A stretch of 64,000 bases of DNA from Azospirillum brasilense. GTDB lineage: Bacteria; Pseudomonadota; Alphaproteobacteria; Azospirillales; Azospirillaceae. The notes beneath the pieces are model-generated. The model saw only the letters and a list, made by a program, of their open reading frames with translations. It was not told the DNA's origin and searched no databases. Below, in pieces: positions 17,971 to 26,667 of this stretch (the first letter of the stretch is position 1; each line of letters opens with the position of its first letter). The position numbers were made by a program, and so were the translations under genes. The stretch is taken from assembly GCF_022023855.1 (NCBI RefSeq), contig NZ_CP059453.1, positions 1 through 64,000 of the forward strand, read 5' to 3'.

Positions 17971-19140
17971 ATGGTATCCGCGCCCTTATTTCATTCCGAT
18001 TCCGCAAAACCCACCGTCGCCGTGATCGGCGCCGGGGTGATCGGCCTGTCCATCGCCTGGAGGCTGGCCGCCGCCGGCTGCCGGGTCGAAGTCTTCGACC
18101 GTGGCGCCGCCGGCCGGGGCGCCAGCCACGCCGCGGGCGGCATGCTCGCCGCCTGTGTGGAGACCGAACCCGGCGAAGAGAGCCTTCTGCCGCTGACCCG
18201 CGCCTCCCAGGACCTGTGGCCCGCCTTCGCGGCGGAGCTGGAGGCCTCCTCCGGCATCGCGGTGGACCTGCGCGACGAAGGCACGATGGTCATCGCGCTG
18301 AACGCCGACGACGCGGCCAAGGTGCGCTTCCTGCACGATTTCCAGACCAGGCTCGGCCTGCCGGTGGAATGGCTGAACGGGGCGGAGGTGCGGCGGCGCG
18401 AGCCCTATCTCCAGCCGGGTGTGGCCGGCGCCCTGTTCTGCGCCGGCGACCATCAGGTGGACAACCGCAAGGTTGCCGCCGCCCTGCACACCGCCGCTTT
18501 GCGGGCCGGTGCCGCGATCCATGAATATGCCGAGGTCAGCCGCATCGAGGTCCGCGGCGGCCGCGCCGTCGGCGTCCAGGTCGGCGACCGTCTGGTCGAG
18601 GCGGACCGGGTGATTCTGGCCGCCGGGGCGTGGTCGGGCTGGATCGACGGGCTGTCCCCGGCGGTGCGTCCGCCCGTGCGTCCGGTGAAGGGGCAGATGC
18701 TCTGCCTGCGCATGGACGCCCGCCTGCCGCTGCTGCGCCATGTGGTGTGGACTCCCGGCACCTACCTGATCCCGCGGCTGGACGGGCGGCTGCTCGTCGG
18801 CGCCACCACGGAGGAGCGCGGGTTCGACGACCGGCTGACCGCCGGGGGCCAGTTCGCCCTGCTGGAAGGGGCGTGGCGCGCCCTGCCGGGCATCGCCGAG
18901 TTGCCCATCGAGGAGGCGTGGGCCGGTTTCCGTCCGGGGACCCGCGACGACGCCCCGATCCTCGGCCTCTCGGAGGTGGAGGGGCTGGTCTACGCCACCG
19001 GGCACCACCGCAACGGCATCCTGCTGACCCCGGTCACCGCGGATTCGGTGGCACGGCTGGTCCTGACCGGGGAGGCCGATCCGGTGATCCGTCCCTTCGC
19101 GCTCGACCGTTTTGCCCAGCCGAAGGGAGCCGCGGCATGA
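17971..19140 (+). CDS. thiO: Glycine oxidase ThiO
   Basis: FAD-dependent oxidase of 389 residues making iminoglycine (dehydroglycine) for the thiazole ring of thiamine. The dinucleotide fold is at the start (VAVIGAGVIGLSIAWRLAAAG), followed by GASHAAGGMLAACVE, the DAO-type core ILAAGAWSGW and RPVKGQM, and the C-terminal FAD contact YATGHHRNGILLTPVTA. It is the first gene of thiO-thiS-thiG and sits 5 bases beyond the TPP riboswitch. Its use of glycine rather than tyrosine (ThiH) fits an aerobic organism. Confidence 0.93.
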   Translation: MVSAPLFHSDSAKPTVAVIGAGVIGLSIAWRLAAAGCRVEVFDRGAAGRGASHAAGGMLAACVETEPGEESLLPLTRASQDLWPAFAAELEASSGIAVDLRDEGTMVIALNADDAAKVRFLHDFQTRLGLPVEWLNGAEVRRREPYLQPGVAGALFCAGDHQVDNRKVAAALHTAALRAGAAIHEYAEVSRIEVRGGRAVGVQVGDRLVEADRVILAAGAWSGWIDGLSPAVRPPVRPVKGQMLCLRMDARLPLLRHVVWTPGTYLIPRLDGRLLVGATTEERGFDDRLTAGGQFALLEGAWRALPGIAELPIEEAWAGFRPGTRDDAPILGLSEVEGLVYATGHHRNGILLTPVTADSVARLVLTGEADPVIRPFALDRFAQPKGAAA

Positions 19141-19346
19141 GTGCCCGCATCCGCGTGAACGGACGGGAGGAGGATCTCGCCGCCCCCACCGTCGCCGCCC
19201 TGCTGGCCGGGCGGGGAATCGCCGCGGGCACGCGCGGCGTCGCCGTCGCCCTGAACGGAGCCGTCCTGCCGTCCCGCCGCTGGGACGAGACGCCCCTGTC
19301 CGCGGGCGACGCCCTGGAAATCATCCGTCCCGTGCAGGGCGGTTGA
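19137..19346 (+). CDS. thiS: Sulfur carrier protein ThiS
   Basis: Ubiquitin-like carrier of 69 residues ending in Gly-Gly (PVQGG), the site of adenylation and thiocarboxylate formation. It supplies sulfur to ThiG. It has the usual VNG start and the late ALEIIRPVQGG strand. Its ATG overlaps the thiO stop (ATGA), so the two are coupled. No thiF is in view; an adenylating enzyme must be encoded elsewhere. Confidence 0.93.
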   Translation: MSARIRVNGREEDLAAPTVAALLAGRGIAAGTRGVAVALNGAVLPSRRWDETPLSAGDALEIIRPVQGG

Positions 19347-19406
19347 GCGCAGGGCGCTGAGCCTCCCACCCGCCCGAAGGCGGGTCCGACATCCAAGGAA
19401 ACATTC

Positions 19407-20177
19407 ATGAACGACACGCTCACCATAGCGGGCCGTGAGTTCCGCTCGCGCCTGTTTCTCGGCACTGCCGGCTACCCGAACCAGCAGGTCATGCTCGACG
19501 CCCTGGAGGCCAGCAGCAGCGAGCTGGTCACCCTCGCCATCCGGCGCATCAGCCTGGACGGCTATTCGGAAAGCCTCGTCGACGTCATCGGCGATCGCGC
19601 CGGGCTGCTGCCCAACACAGCCGGCTGTTTGACCGCCAAGGAGGCGGTGCTGACCGCGCAGCTCGCCCGCGAAGCGCTGGGCGTGGACTGGATCAAGCTG
19701 GAGGTCATCGGCGACCGCGAACTGCTTTACCCGGACGTCGAGGAGCTGCTGCGCGCGACCGAGGAGCTGGTGGCCGACGGCTTCACCGTTCTGCCCTACT
19801 GCAACGACGATCCGGTGACCTGCCGCAAGCTCGCCGACCTGGGTGCTGCGGCGGTGATGCCGCTGGGCGCCTTCATCGGCTCGGGGCTGGGCATCCGCAA
19901 CCCGCACGCCATCGAGACGATCTGCGCGCGCAGCCCGGTGCCGGTGGTGCTGGACGCCGGGATCGGCACGGCGTCGGACGCCGCCCTGGCGATGGAGCTG
20001 GGCTGCGCCGCCGTCCTGCTGAACACTGCGGTGTCGAAGGCGCGCGATCCGGTGCGCATGGCGGCGGCGATGCGCGATGCGGTGGCGGCGGGGCGGGCGG
20101 CCCGTCTGGCCGGGCGCATGCCGAAACGCGCCTTCGCGGAAGCGTCGAGCCCGCAGCTCGGCTTGATCGGAACGTAA
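19407..20177 (+). CDS. thiG: Thiazole synthase ThiG
   Basis: Thiazole-phosphate synthase of 256 residues condensing deoxyxylulose phosphate, iminoglycine and the ThiS thiocarboxylate. The imine-forming Lys lies in WIKLEVIGD; NTAGCLTAKEAV, LPYCNDDPVTC, MPLGAFIGSGLGI and DAGIGTASDAA are family blocks that line the phosphate site of the TIM barrel. It starts 60 bases after thiS in the same operon. thiC, thiD and thiE are not in the window. Confidence 0.95.
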   Translation: MNDTLTIAGREFRSRLFLGTAGYPNQQVMLDALEASSSELVTLAIRRISLDGYSESLVDVIGDRAGLLPNTAGCLTAKEAVLTAQLAREALGVDWIKLEVIGDRELLYPDVEELLRATEELVADGFTVLPYCNDDPVTCRKLADLGAAAVMPLGAFIGSGLGIRNPHAIETICARSPVPVVLDAGIGTASDAALAMELGCAAVLLNTAVSKARDPVRMAAAMRDAVAAGRAARLAGRMPKRAFAEASSPQLGLIGT

Positions 20178-20227
20178 GGCTGGCGCAGGGTAGGGGCCGC
20201 CCGAAAACGATCAGAAAGACCCGAGAC

Positions 20228-20671
20228 GTGGCCAAGACCTTCGAACCGCGCGATCCCGACTGGGAGGCGCGCTGCCGCGCCGGCTTCGAACGCCAGCCGA
20301 TCTGCAAGACGCTGGGAATCGAGCTGGCGCGGCTGGAGCCTGGCTTTTGCGAGATGCGCCTGCCGTTCCGCGCCGACCTGACGCAGCAGCACGGCTTCTT
20401 CCACGCGGGCATGGTCAGCACGCTGGCCGACAACGCCGGGGGTTACGCCGGCTACACGCTGATGCCGGCGGGCAGCGAGGTCCTGGCGGTGGAGTTCAAG
20501 GTCAACCTGATGTCGCCGGCCAAGGGCGAGGTGATGATCGCCCGCGCCCGCGTGCTGAAACCGGGCCGCACCCTGACCGTCACCAGCGTCGAGATTTCGA
20601 TGCTCGACCGCGGGGTGGAGAAGGACTGCGCCATCATGCAGCAGACCCTGTTCTGCCAGGCCCCCGCCTGA
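20228..20671 (+). CDS. Hotdog-fold thioesterase, PaaI type
   Basis: Acyl-CoA thioesterase-like protein of 147 residues. The hotdog signature is HAGMVSTLADNAGGYAG, where family members have HGG...AD; the second Gly is replaced by Ala-Gly order. The strand EFKVNLMSPAKGEVMIARARV and the late TLTVTSVEI complete the fold. It starts at GTG 20228, 50 bases after thiG on the same strand, so it may be read with the thi operon, though no thiamine role is known. Substrate unknown. Confidence 0.85.
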   Translation: MAKTFEPRDPDWEARCRAGFERQPICKTLGIELARLEPGFCEMRLPFRADLTQQHGFFHAGMVSTLADNAGGYAGYTLMPAGSEVLAVEFKVNLMSPAKGEVMIARARVLKPGRTLTVTSVEISMLDRGVEKDCAIMQQTLFCQAPA

Positions 20672-20709
20672 CCCGTCCCAACTTTTTCCATCCGATCCAG
20701 GAGGTTCGC

Positions 20710-21183
20710 ATGCCGCTGTCGCGTCTTTTCGGTGCCGCGTTGATCGCGGGCGCCGCCACCGTCGCCCTGGCCCAGCCGGCCTTCGCCCAGAAGAAAGAGC
20801 CGCCGGCCTGCGGCGCCGTGTCCTTCCGCGCCATCGCCCCCGGCGCGCCGGACGGCGAAACCGACGCCGGCCTCTACAAGTCCCGATTCGGCAAGATCGA
20901 GGTGAAGGCCGAGGTGAAGGGCGGGCAGGCCACCAACTATTACATGGTGCTGAACGGCAAGCGCATCGACGCCTCGGCCAACCCGCCCAAGGCCGCCGAT
21001 TCCTGCCTGAAATCCAAGAGCGTCAAGCTGCCCTACCAGAAGCAGGCGGCGGGGGCCTGCACCGGCAACCGCTTCCGCGTGGTCATCGACCGCTCCGGCA
21101 AGCAGCCGGTGGCCCTGTTCTTCGGTCTGCACGGCGACGATTGGGCCTATTGCAGTGGCACCACGCTGGACAAGGGCGCCTGA
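20710..21183 (+). CDS. Exported protein of unknown function
   Basis: Small exported protein of 157 residues. The signal peptide is plain (MPLSRLFGAALIAGAATVAL, cleavage near AFAQ). The mature part has five cysteines, likely in disulfides, and a TNYYMVLNGKRID segment. No family was recognised. An AGGAGG-type site stands before ATG 20710. It lies 38 bases after the thioesterase and 33 before the NnrU-like gene, so the three could share a transcript. Confidence 0.75.
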   Translation: MPLSRLFGAALIAGAATVALAQPAFAQKKEPPACGAVSFRAIAPGAPDGETDAGLYKSRFGKIEVKAEVKGGQATNYYMVLNGKRIDASANPPKAADSCLKSKSVKLPYQKQAAGACTGNRFRVVIDRSGKQPVALFFGLHGDDWAYCSGTTLDKGA

Positions 21184-21216
21184 CGAGGGCTGTAGGACGC
21201 GACCGGGAGACCGCTC

Positions 21217-21915
21217 ATGACCGGGACCATCGCCCATCTGTCCGCCGCGGGGCTGTTCCTGCTGCTGACGCATTTCGGGATTTCCAGCACGCCGCTGCGC
21301 GCGGCGCTGGTCGGACGGCTGGGCGAGAAGCCCTATCTCGGCCTCTATTCGCTGGTCTCGGCGCTGGCCTTCTGGTGGCTGGTGGCGGCCTACAACGCGG
21401 CGCCCCATGTGCCGGTGTGGCCGCCCGCCGGCGGGCTGGCCTGGGTGCCGGTCCTGCTGGTGCCGGTGGCGCTTTTCCTGCTCGTCGCCGGCCTCTCCAC
21501 CCCGAACCCGACCTCGGTCGGGCAGGAGAAGCTGCTGACCGGCGAACGGGAGCCGGTCCGCGGCATCCTGCGGGTGACGCGGAACCCGTTCCTCTGGGGC
21601 GTCGGGCTGTGGGCGGTCGCCCATATGGTGCCGAACGGCGATCTCGCTTCCCTGATTCTGTTCGGTACGCTCGCCCTGTTGGCGCTGGGCGGCAGCGTTT
21701 TGATCGACATGAAGCTGGCGCGGCGGCTGGGGGCGGCGTGGGAGCACTACGCCGCCCGCACCTCCAACCTGCCCTTCGCGGCGATCCTGGCCGGGCGCCA
21801 AAGCCTCGTCTGGCGGGAGATCGGCTGGTGGCGCCCGGCGGTGGCTTTGCTGCTTTACGGCGGGCTGCTGCACCTGCACCGGATGCTGTTCGGCGTGTCG
21901 CCGCTGCCCTGGTGA
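21217..21915 (+). CDS. NnrU-family membrane protein
   Basis: Integral membrane protein of 232 residues with about six helices. The NnrU features are the early HFGISSTPLRAALVGRLGEKPY, the LVSALAFWWLV helix, and VTRNPFLWGVGLWAVAHM, which resembles the isoprenylcysteine methyltransferase-like fold. NnrU was first noted near nitrite and nitric oxide reductase genes, but related proteins are widespread and no denitrification gene is near. Role unknown. Confidence 0.85.
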   Translation: MTGTIAHLSAAGLFLLLTHFGISSTPLRAALVGRLGEKPYLGLYSLVSALAFWWLVAAYNAAPHVPVWPPAGGLAWVPVLLVPVALFLLVAGLSTPNPTSVGQEKLLTGEREPVRGILRVTRNPFLWGVGLWAVAHMVPNGDLASLILFGTLALLALGGSVLIDMKLARRLGAAWEHYAARTSNLPFAAILAGRQSLVWREIGWWRPAVALLLYGGLLHLHRMLFGVSPLPW

Positions 21916-21945
21916 CGCTCCGCCTTCATGCTCAGCCCGCCACGC

Positions 21946-24063
21946 TCAGAACGTCATGCCGCGCACCTGATCGCGCAGCGTGTTGCGGGCGGTGTCGGCC
22001 TCCTTGCGGGCGGTGGCCAGTTCGCGGGATAGACCGTCCAGGCGGGTTTCCTGCTCGCCCATCTTGGCGATGGTCCGCTTGAACAGGTCGCTGTCGCGCG
22101 GCAGCGTGGCGAGGTTCTGGCGCAGCCGCTCCTGCTCCTTGCCGATCTCCCCCTGTTCGCGTTCCAGGTCGGCGACGCGGCGCTCCTTGTCGGCGACGGC
22201 GCCGCGCAGGGTCGCGACCTTGCCCAGGGCCTCGCGCGCCGCGGGCGGCAGTTCCGTGGAGGAGGCGTAGGCCCGCACCTGCTCCGGCGACATTTCCGAG
22301 ATGCCGAACCGTTCGATCCGCGGCCGCTCCAACGCGACGGCCAGGGTCACCGTCTGGCCAGCGGGCACCGCCACCGGCAGGCGGTAGGCGTCGGCCGTCA
22401 GGTCGGGAGCCGCCCCACCGGTGGGCTGCACCATCTCCCAGCCGGACCGCCGCGGATGCTCGACGATGACCGTCCGGTCCTCGCCCGCCGCGCCGGCGAT
22501 CCGGTAGGTGGTGGTCTGGCGGTCGGTCACGGTCAGCTGCAGCACCCCATCGGCCAGGGTGGCACGGGACAGGGTGCGGCTCGGCTGCTCGGAGCGGTCC
22601 ACCGTCACCGCCTGATCCACCGCGAAGCTGAGGATTCGACTCTCGCCCGCCGGAAGGGTGGCCAGCCGCGCGTCGCCCACATAGGCGGCGGCCCCGCCAA
22701 TCCGCTCATAGAGCGTCAGCACGCCCGGCGGCAGGCCGGTCTCGCCCGAGTCGCCGTTGCTGAGGCGCAGCGCGGCCAGCGGGTGGCGCGGCTGGGTGTT
22801 GGGCTGGTAGAGCGATAGCCGCTCCGCCGGGATGGCGCGGGCGGTGATCGGCATCATCATCGTGCCGCCGTTCGCCAGGGTGACCGGCTGCGGGTAGCGG
22901 AACAGCACCTGCGCCGTCGCCTCCGTGCTTTCGGCGGGGGTGGTCTCCGCCGCGCGCTGGGGCATCGCCCCGGCAAAGGGCGCGCTCATGGCGGGCGCGG
23001 GGGACGGCGGGGGTGGGGCGGCCATGGCGGTCGGGGCGCCGGACTCGGCGGCGGCGCGGGAGCGGACGCCTGGTTCGATGGCCTTCGCCATCACGTCGGC
23101 GGCCACGGCGCCCTCGTCGGGGGGCGGCAGGACGCGGCCCAGAACCTCCACAGGTACCTCCGGACGGTTGACGAAATAGGCGGAGTAGAGCGCCTGCCGG
23201 AAGGTGACCGGGTTGCCCGACGCCACCGACAGTTCGACCCCCTTCCAATCGTCGCCGCTGAGATTCTCCAGCACGGCCCAGCCCTGCAGGTCGCCCGTGC
23301 CGCCCTCGGCCCCCTTCGCCGATCCGGGCGCCGATTCGGGCAGGGTCAGGCGGTAGGTCGCCTTCCACAGCGGAGCGGCCACCACATAGGCGACGCGCAC
23401 GGTGCGCTCGGCGCCCGCGTCCGCCTGTGGGGCGGTGGTGCGGATGGTCAGGCGCCGCCGCTCCTTGCCCGCCGCACCGGCGACGGCGGCCAGCGCGGAG
23501 TCGAGCTGCGCCTGCACCCGCGGGTCGGCGAAGCGCAGGGAATCGGTTTCCTCCAGGACGAGCTGGCGCAGCCCTTCCGCGGTCATCAGGCTGACGCGGT
23601 TGCGGGTGACGGTGCCGCCGCCGTTGGGAAGCTGGGTGTATTCCTCCGTCACCGAAAGCAGCCGGCCCGACACCGCTCGGGAGCCGCTGGTCTGCACCTC
23701 CGCCCCCTTCATGGCGTTCAGCAGGGCGCTGGGGGAGGCGAGATCCTCCGGCGTGAAGGGCAGCTCGCGGAAGGCGGTCTCCAGCGGCTCCTGCCCGGGC
23801 AGGTCCACCGTGCCGATGCCGCCGCGGTCGTCGTAGACCACGATGCTCTTCAGGACGTCGTCCACCTGGTCGCGGCGCACCTCCAGGGTCAGCGCCGCGT
23901 CGCCGGACACGCGCGCCTCATGCTCGAAATAGCCGACGCCGCCGGTGGACAGCAGCACCCGCTTCAGCGCCAGCGCTCCCGGCGGCTGGTCCGCCGCCAG
24001 GGCGGGCGCGGCCAGCAGCGGCACGGCAAGGGTGAAGAGGGCGGCTTTCGTGATCCCGGACAT
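21946..24063 (-). CDS. DUF4139-domain exported protein
   Basis: Protein of 705 residues with a signal peptide (TLAVPLLAAPALA). Early strands VLLSTGGVGYFEHEA and the block WKATYRLTLP...WAVLENLSGDDWKGVELSVASG are typical of DUF4139 (relatives of the eukaryotic-like mucoidy inhibitor MuiA). A low-complexity Ala/Pro linker sits near residues 345-380. The last 80 residues form a coiled coil rich in Glu, Arg and Leu. It probably acts in the periplasm or at the outer membrane; the molecular role is not known. It is convergent with the NnrU-like gene. Confidence 0.8.
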   Translation of the reverse strand: MSGITKAALFTLAVPLLAAPALAADQPPGALALKRVLLSTGGVGYFEHEARVSGDAALTLEVRRDQVDDVLKSIVVYDDRGGIGTVDLPGQEPLETAFRELPFTPEDLASPSALLNAMKGAEVQTSGSRAVSGRLLSVTEEYTQLPNGGGTVTRNRVSLMTAEGLRQLVLEETDSLRFADPRVQAQLDSALAAVAGAAGKERRRLTIRTTAPQADAGAERTVRVAYVVAAPLWKATYRLTLPESAPGSAKGAEGGTGDLQGWAVLENLSGDDWKGVELSVASGNPVTFRQALYSAYFVNRPEVPVEVLGRVLPPPDEGAVAADVMAKAIEPGVRSRAAAESGAPTAMAAPPPPSPAPAMSAPFAGAMPQRAAETTPAESTEATAQVLFRYPQPVTLANGGTMMMPITARAIPAERLSLYQPNTQPRHPLAALRLSNGDSGETGLPPGVLTLYERIGGAAAYVGDARLATLPAGESRILSFAVDQAVTVDRSEQPSRTLSRATLADGVLQLTVTDRQTTTYRIAGAAGEDRTVIVEHPRRSGWEMVQPTGGAAPDLTADAYRLPVAVPAGQTVTLAVALERPRIERFGISEMSPEQVRAYASSTELPPAAREALGKVATLRGAVADKERRVADLEREQGEIGKEQERLRQNLATLPRDSDLFKRTIAKMGEQETRLDGLSRELATARKEADTARNTLRDQVRGMTF

Positions 24064-24320
24064 GCGGGTTTCTCCCGTTATGGACGATTGGGCGTTCTTG
24101 GCCTGACAGATTGCGCCTGACAGGCTGGGCCCGGCTTCCTTGCCCGGCTTACGCTTTGATTTGGGAAAGAATTGGGCAGGCGGAAAGACGCGAACCGCGC
24201 CGACATGCCGCGGAACCGCCGCCGGTCAGGGTTTGTGCGGCTTCGACCCTCTGTGACATAAAGGCGCCAGGTCGGTTCCGCCGACTATAAGGAACACAAA
24301 CAATAAGGGATGGAAACGCC

Positions 24321-24734
24321 ATGGATCTTGGCGGGAGCGGGGCCGGACATGGGGCCGGCTGCTGGCGCGGGGACGCCCCGCGGGCCCTCGTGGCAGGCCG
24401 TGTGACGGGGGCCGCGGATGCTCCGGAACGGCGGTGGGTGTTCGTGTCCGGCACCTCCGGCTTCGATGCGGAGCGCCGGACGATGGCCGGCGATGTGGAG
24501 GAGCAGGCGCGCCAGACCCTGCGCAACATCCGCCGGACCCTGCGGCGGTCGGAGGCGGATTTGTCGGACGTGGTGCGGATGCGGGTCTATCTGGCCGACG
24601 CCGCCGACTTCCCTCGGGTTCAGCCGATCCTGGCGGAGGAATTCCGCGATCGTCCGCCCGTCGGCACGACCATGGTCTGCCCGCTGGCCGACCCGCGCAT
24701 GAAGATCGAGATCGAGGTCACCGCGCGCTGTTGA
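24321..24734 (+). CDS. RidA/YjgF-family protein lacking the deaminase arginine
   Basis: YjgF/YER057c/UK114-fold protein of 137 residues. The family pattern is visible: VFVSGTSGFD, VEEQARQTLRNIRRTL, VVRMRVYLADAADFPRVQPI, and a final KIEIEVTA strand. True RidA enamine deaminases have an Arg in the segment before the last strands; here that place reads VGTTMVC, with Thr. It is therefore probably not a RidA deaminase but a Rid paralogue of unknown role. The first 25 residues are Gly-rich. A TATAAG box lies about 40 bases upstream. Confidence 0.8.
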   Translation: MDLGGSGAGHGAGCWRGDAPRALVAGRVTGAADAPERRWVFVSGTSGFDAERRTMAGDVEEQARQTLRNIRRTLRRSEADLSDVVRMRVYLADAADFPRVQPILAEEFRDRPPVGTTMVCPLADPRMKIEIEVTARC

Positions 24735-24752
24735 GCGTTCCGCGTCTCCGGC

Positions 24753-24944
24753 TCATGGCTCGCCGACCAGCGTGCGCGCCGATTCGATGTGGCGGCGGGC
24801 CTCGGTCAGCAGCGCGCGGTGCTGGGCCAACGCCTCGCGGATGGGCAGGCGGTTGTTGTAGACGCGCACCTCGTTCAGCAGGCGGTCGGCGCGGTCGAGA
24901 TGAGCCATCCGTTCCAGGCATTGGTCGAGCACGAGCATGGTCAT
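24753..24944 (-). CDS. Small helical protein of unknown function (63 residues)
   Basis: Peptide of 63 residues starting MTMLVLDQCLERMAHLDRAD, all predicted helix, with no signal or membrane segment. The site AAGGGG stands directly upstream of ATG 24944, which argues for a real gene. It ends 18 bases from the convergent YjgF-family gene and is divergent from the response regulator. No family recognised. Confidence 0.6.
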   Translation of the reverse strand: MTMLVLDQCLERMAHLDRADRLLNEVRVYNNRLPIREALAQHRALLTEARRHIESARTLVGEP

Positions 24945-25099
24945 TCCCCTTCGGTGCGGGCTTTTGCCTTTCGCCTCGCGGCTGAGAGGAATAAACCAAC
25001 CTGTGATGACCGCGTGATTTCAGGAAACCGGCTTTTTCGTTTCGATCGCACGGCAGGATGTTTCAGCCGATTCACCCATCGGTCGTGCAACGGGAGCCT

Positions 25100-25115
25100 G
25101 TTACGGGCTTGTAAC
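25100..25115. promoter_or_regulatory. Dyad GTTAC-N6-GTAAC upstream of the response regulator
   Basis: Perfect 5-6-5 inverted repeat, 54 bases before the start of the OmpR-type regulator. OmpR-family proteins usually bind direct repeats, so another factor may use it. Confidence 0.3.
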
Positions 25116-25168
25116 CGATTGCGTGCACCCATGGCGGTGAGCTATGAAGAGGACGGGAGGTAACGGCC

Positions 25169-25882
25169 ATGCACATTCTCGCGGTCGATGATGATGAGCC
25201 GGTGCGCGAACTTCTGGAGTCCTATCTGGCTTCGGAAGGCTACCGCGTGACCACCGCACCGGACACGGCCGCGGCGAAGAAGGCGTTGGAGGGCGATCCC
25301 GTCGATCTGGTGGTCTGCGACCTACGGCTTCCCGACGGCGACGGGCTGGGGCTGGTCCGCCAGATCCGCACCGAATCGCACATTCCCGTCATCATCCTGT
25401 CGTCGAAGGACCAGGATGTGGACCGCATCGTCGGGCTGGAACTGGGCGCCGACGATTATCTGACCAAGCCGTTCAACCCGCGCGAATTATTGGCCCGCAT
25501 CAAGGCCGTGCTGCGCCGCGTCTCCGGCGAGGGCCGTCCTCCGCGCAGCCCCGACGACCTGCGCGCCGTGGTGCAGTTCGCCAATTGGGAACTGGACCTG
25601 ACCGCCCAGCGCCTGCGCAGCCAGGAAGGGCGCGAGGTGGAACTGACCAAGGCGGAGTTCGGCCTGCTCGCCGCTTTCGTGAAGCGCCCGCAGCGCGTGC
25701 TGACCCGCGACCAGCTGCTGGACCTGACCCGCGCCGACGGGGCGGAGGTGTTCGACCGCTCCATCGACGTGCTGATCCTGCGCCTGCGCCGCAAGATCGA
25801 GGCGAACCCGAAGGAACCGCGGATCATCAAGACCGAGCGCGGCGCCGGCTATGTCTTCGACGCCAAGGTGAAGACGGTCTGA
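25169..25882 (+). CDS. OmpR/PhoB-family response regulator (orphan)
   Basis: Transcription factor of 237 residues. The receiver domain (1-120) has the acidic pair in VDDDEP, the phospho-acceptor Asp in VVCDLRLPD, the Ser of ILSSKD in the switch position, and Lys in LTKPFNP. A winged-helix domain follows (about 135-235), with LTKAEFGLLAAFVKRPQRVL, RSIDVLILRLRRKIE and the wing RIIKTERGAGYVF. No kinase gene is adjacent, so the sensor is unknown. The start has GGGAGG upstream. Confidence 0.93.
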   Translation: MHILAVDDDEPVRELLESYLASEGYRVTTAPDTAAAKKALEGDPVDLVVCDLRLPDGDGLGLVRQIRTESHIPVIILSSKDQDVDRIVGLELGADDYLTKPFNPRELLARIKAVLRRVSGEGRPPRSPDDLRAVVQFANWELDLTAQRLRSQEGREVELTKAEFGLLAAFVKRPQRVLTRDQLLDLTRADGAEVFDRSIDVLILRLRRKIEANPKEPRIIKTERGAGYVFDAKVKTV

Positions 25883-25965
25883 ATCCCGTCTGGCCGCCGG
25901 CGGCTGGACGGAACCTTCGGCGCGCGTTAGCCTTTCCGGAAAAGCAGAACCGGGAGGATGCGCGG

Positions 25966-26568
25966 ATGGCCGACCCCATCGATTTCTACTTCGACTTCGC
26001 CTCGCCCTACGGCTATTTCGCCAGCCGCCGCATCGAGGAACTGGCTGCGGCGCATGGCCGCACCGTCACGTGGCACCCGATCCTGCTCGGCGCCATCTTC
26101 AAGGTGACGGGGATGAAGCCGAACCTCCAGCAGCCGTTGCGCGGCGAGTATCTGGTCCATGACGTGGGCCGGATCGCCCGGCTGACCAACGCGCCCTTCA
26201 CCTACCCCGACTCGGCCCCCGCCAACAGCGTCGCCGCGTCGCGCGCCTTCTACTGGCTGACCGACGAGCATCCCGAACAGGCGAAGCTGCTGGCTCGCAC
26301 CCTCTACCACGCCCATTGGGGGGAGGGGCGCGACATCGGCCCCGCCGAAACGGTGGTGGAGATCGCCGGCACGCTCGGCCACGACCGGGCGGCGGTGGCC
26401 GCGGCCCTCCAGGACCAGACCGTCAAGGACCGCCTGCGCGCCGAGAACGACGCGGCGGTGGACCGCGGCGTCTTCGGCTCCCCCTTCGTGATCGTCGATG
26501 ACGAACCCTTCTGGGGCTGGGACCGGCTGGACATGGTGGAGCGCTGGCTGAGCACGGGCGGCTGGTAG
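25966..26568 (+). CDS. 2-hydroxychromene-2-carboxylate isomerase-like (DsbA superfamily)
   Basis: Thioredoxin-fold protein of 200 residues of the kappa-GST/HCCA-isomerase group. It opens with IDFYFDFASPYGYFASRRIE, where the active Ser of SPY takes the place of the redox Cys, and ends with GVFGSPFVIVDDEPFWGWDRLDMVERWL, the cis-Pro loop and terminal helix. In naphthalene degradation the enzyme isomerises a chromene to benzalpyruvate with glutathione; here no aromatic pathway is near, so the real substrate is uncertain. ATG 25966 follows GGGAGG. Confidence 0.88.
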   Translation: MADPIDFYFDFASPYGYFASRRIEELAAAHGRTVTWHPILLGAIFKVTGMKPNLQQPLRGEYLVHDVGRIARLTNAPFTYPDSAPANSVAASRAFYWLTDEHPEQAKLLARTLYHAHWGEGRDIGPAETVVEIAGTLGHDRAAVAAALQDQTVKDRLRAENDAAVDRGVFGSPFVIVDDEPFWGWDRLDMVERWLSTGGW

Positions 26569-26667
26569 GTTTACCGTAAAGCCCGTTGGGGGAGGGCGGT
26601 TGAAAGTCCTGCCATCGCGACCGGCCATGGCGCTATAAGGTGGGCACCACCGACAACCGGTTCGCGC

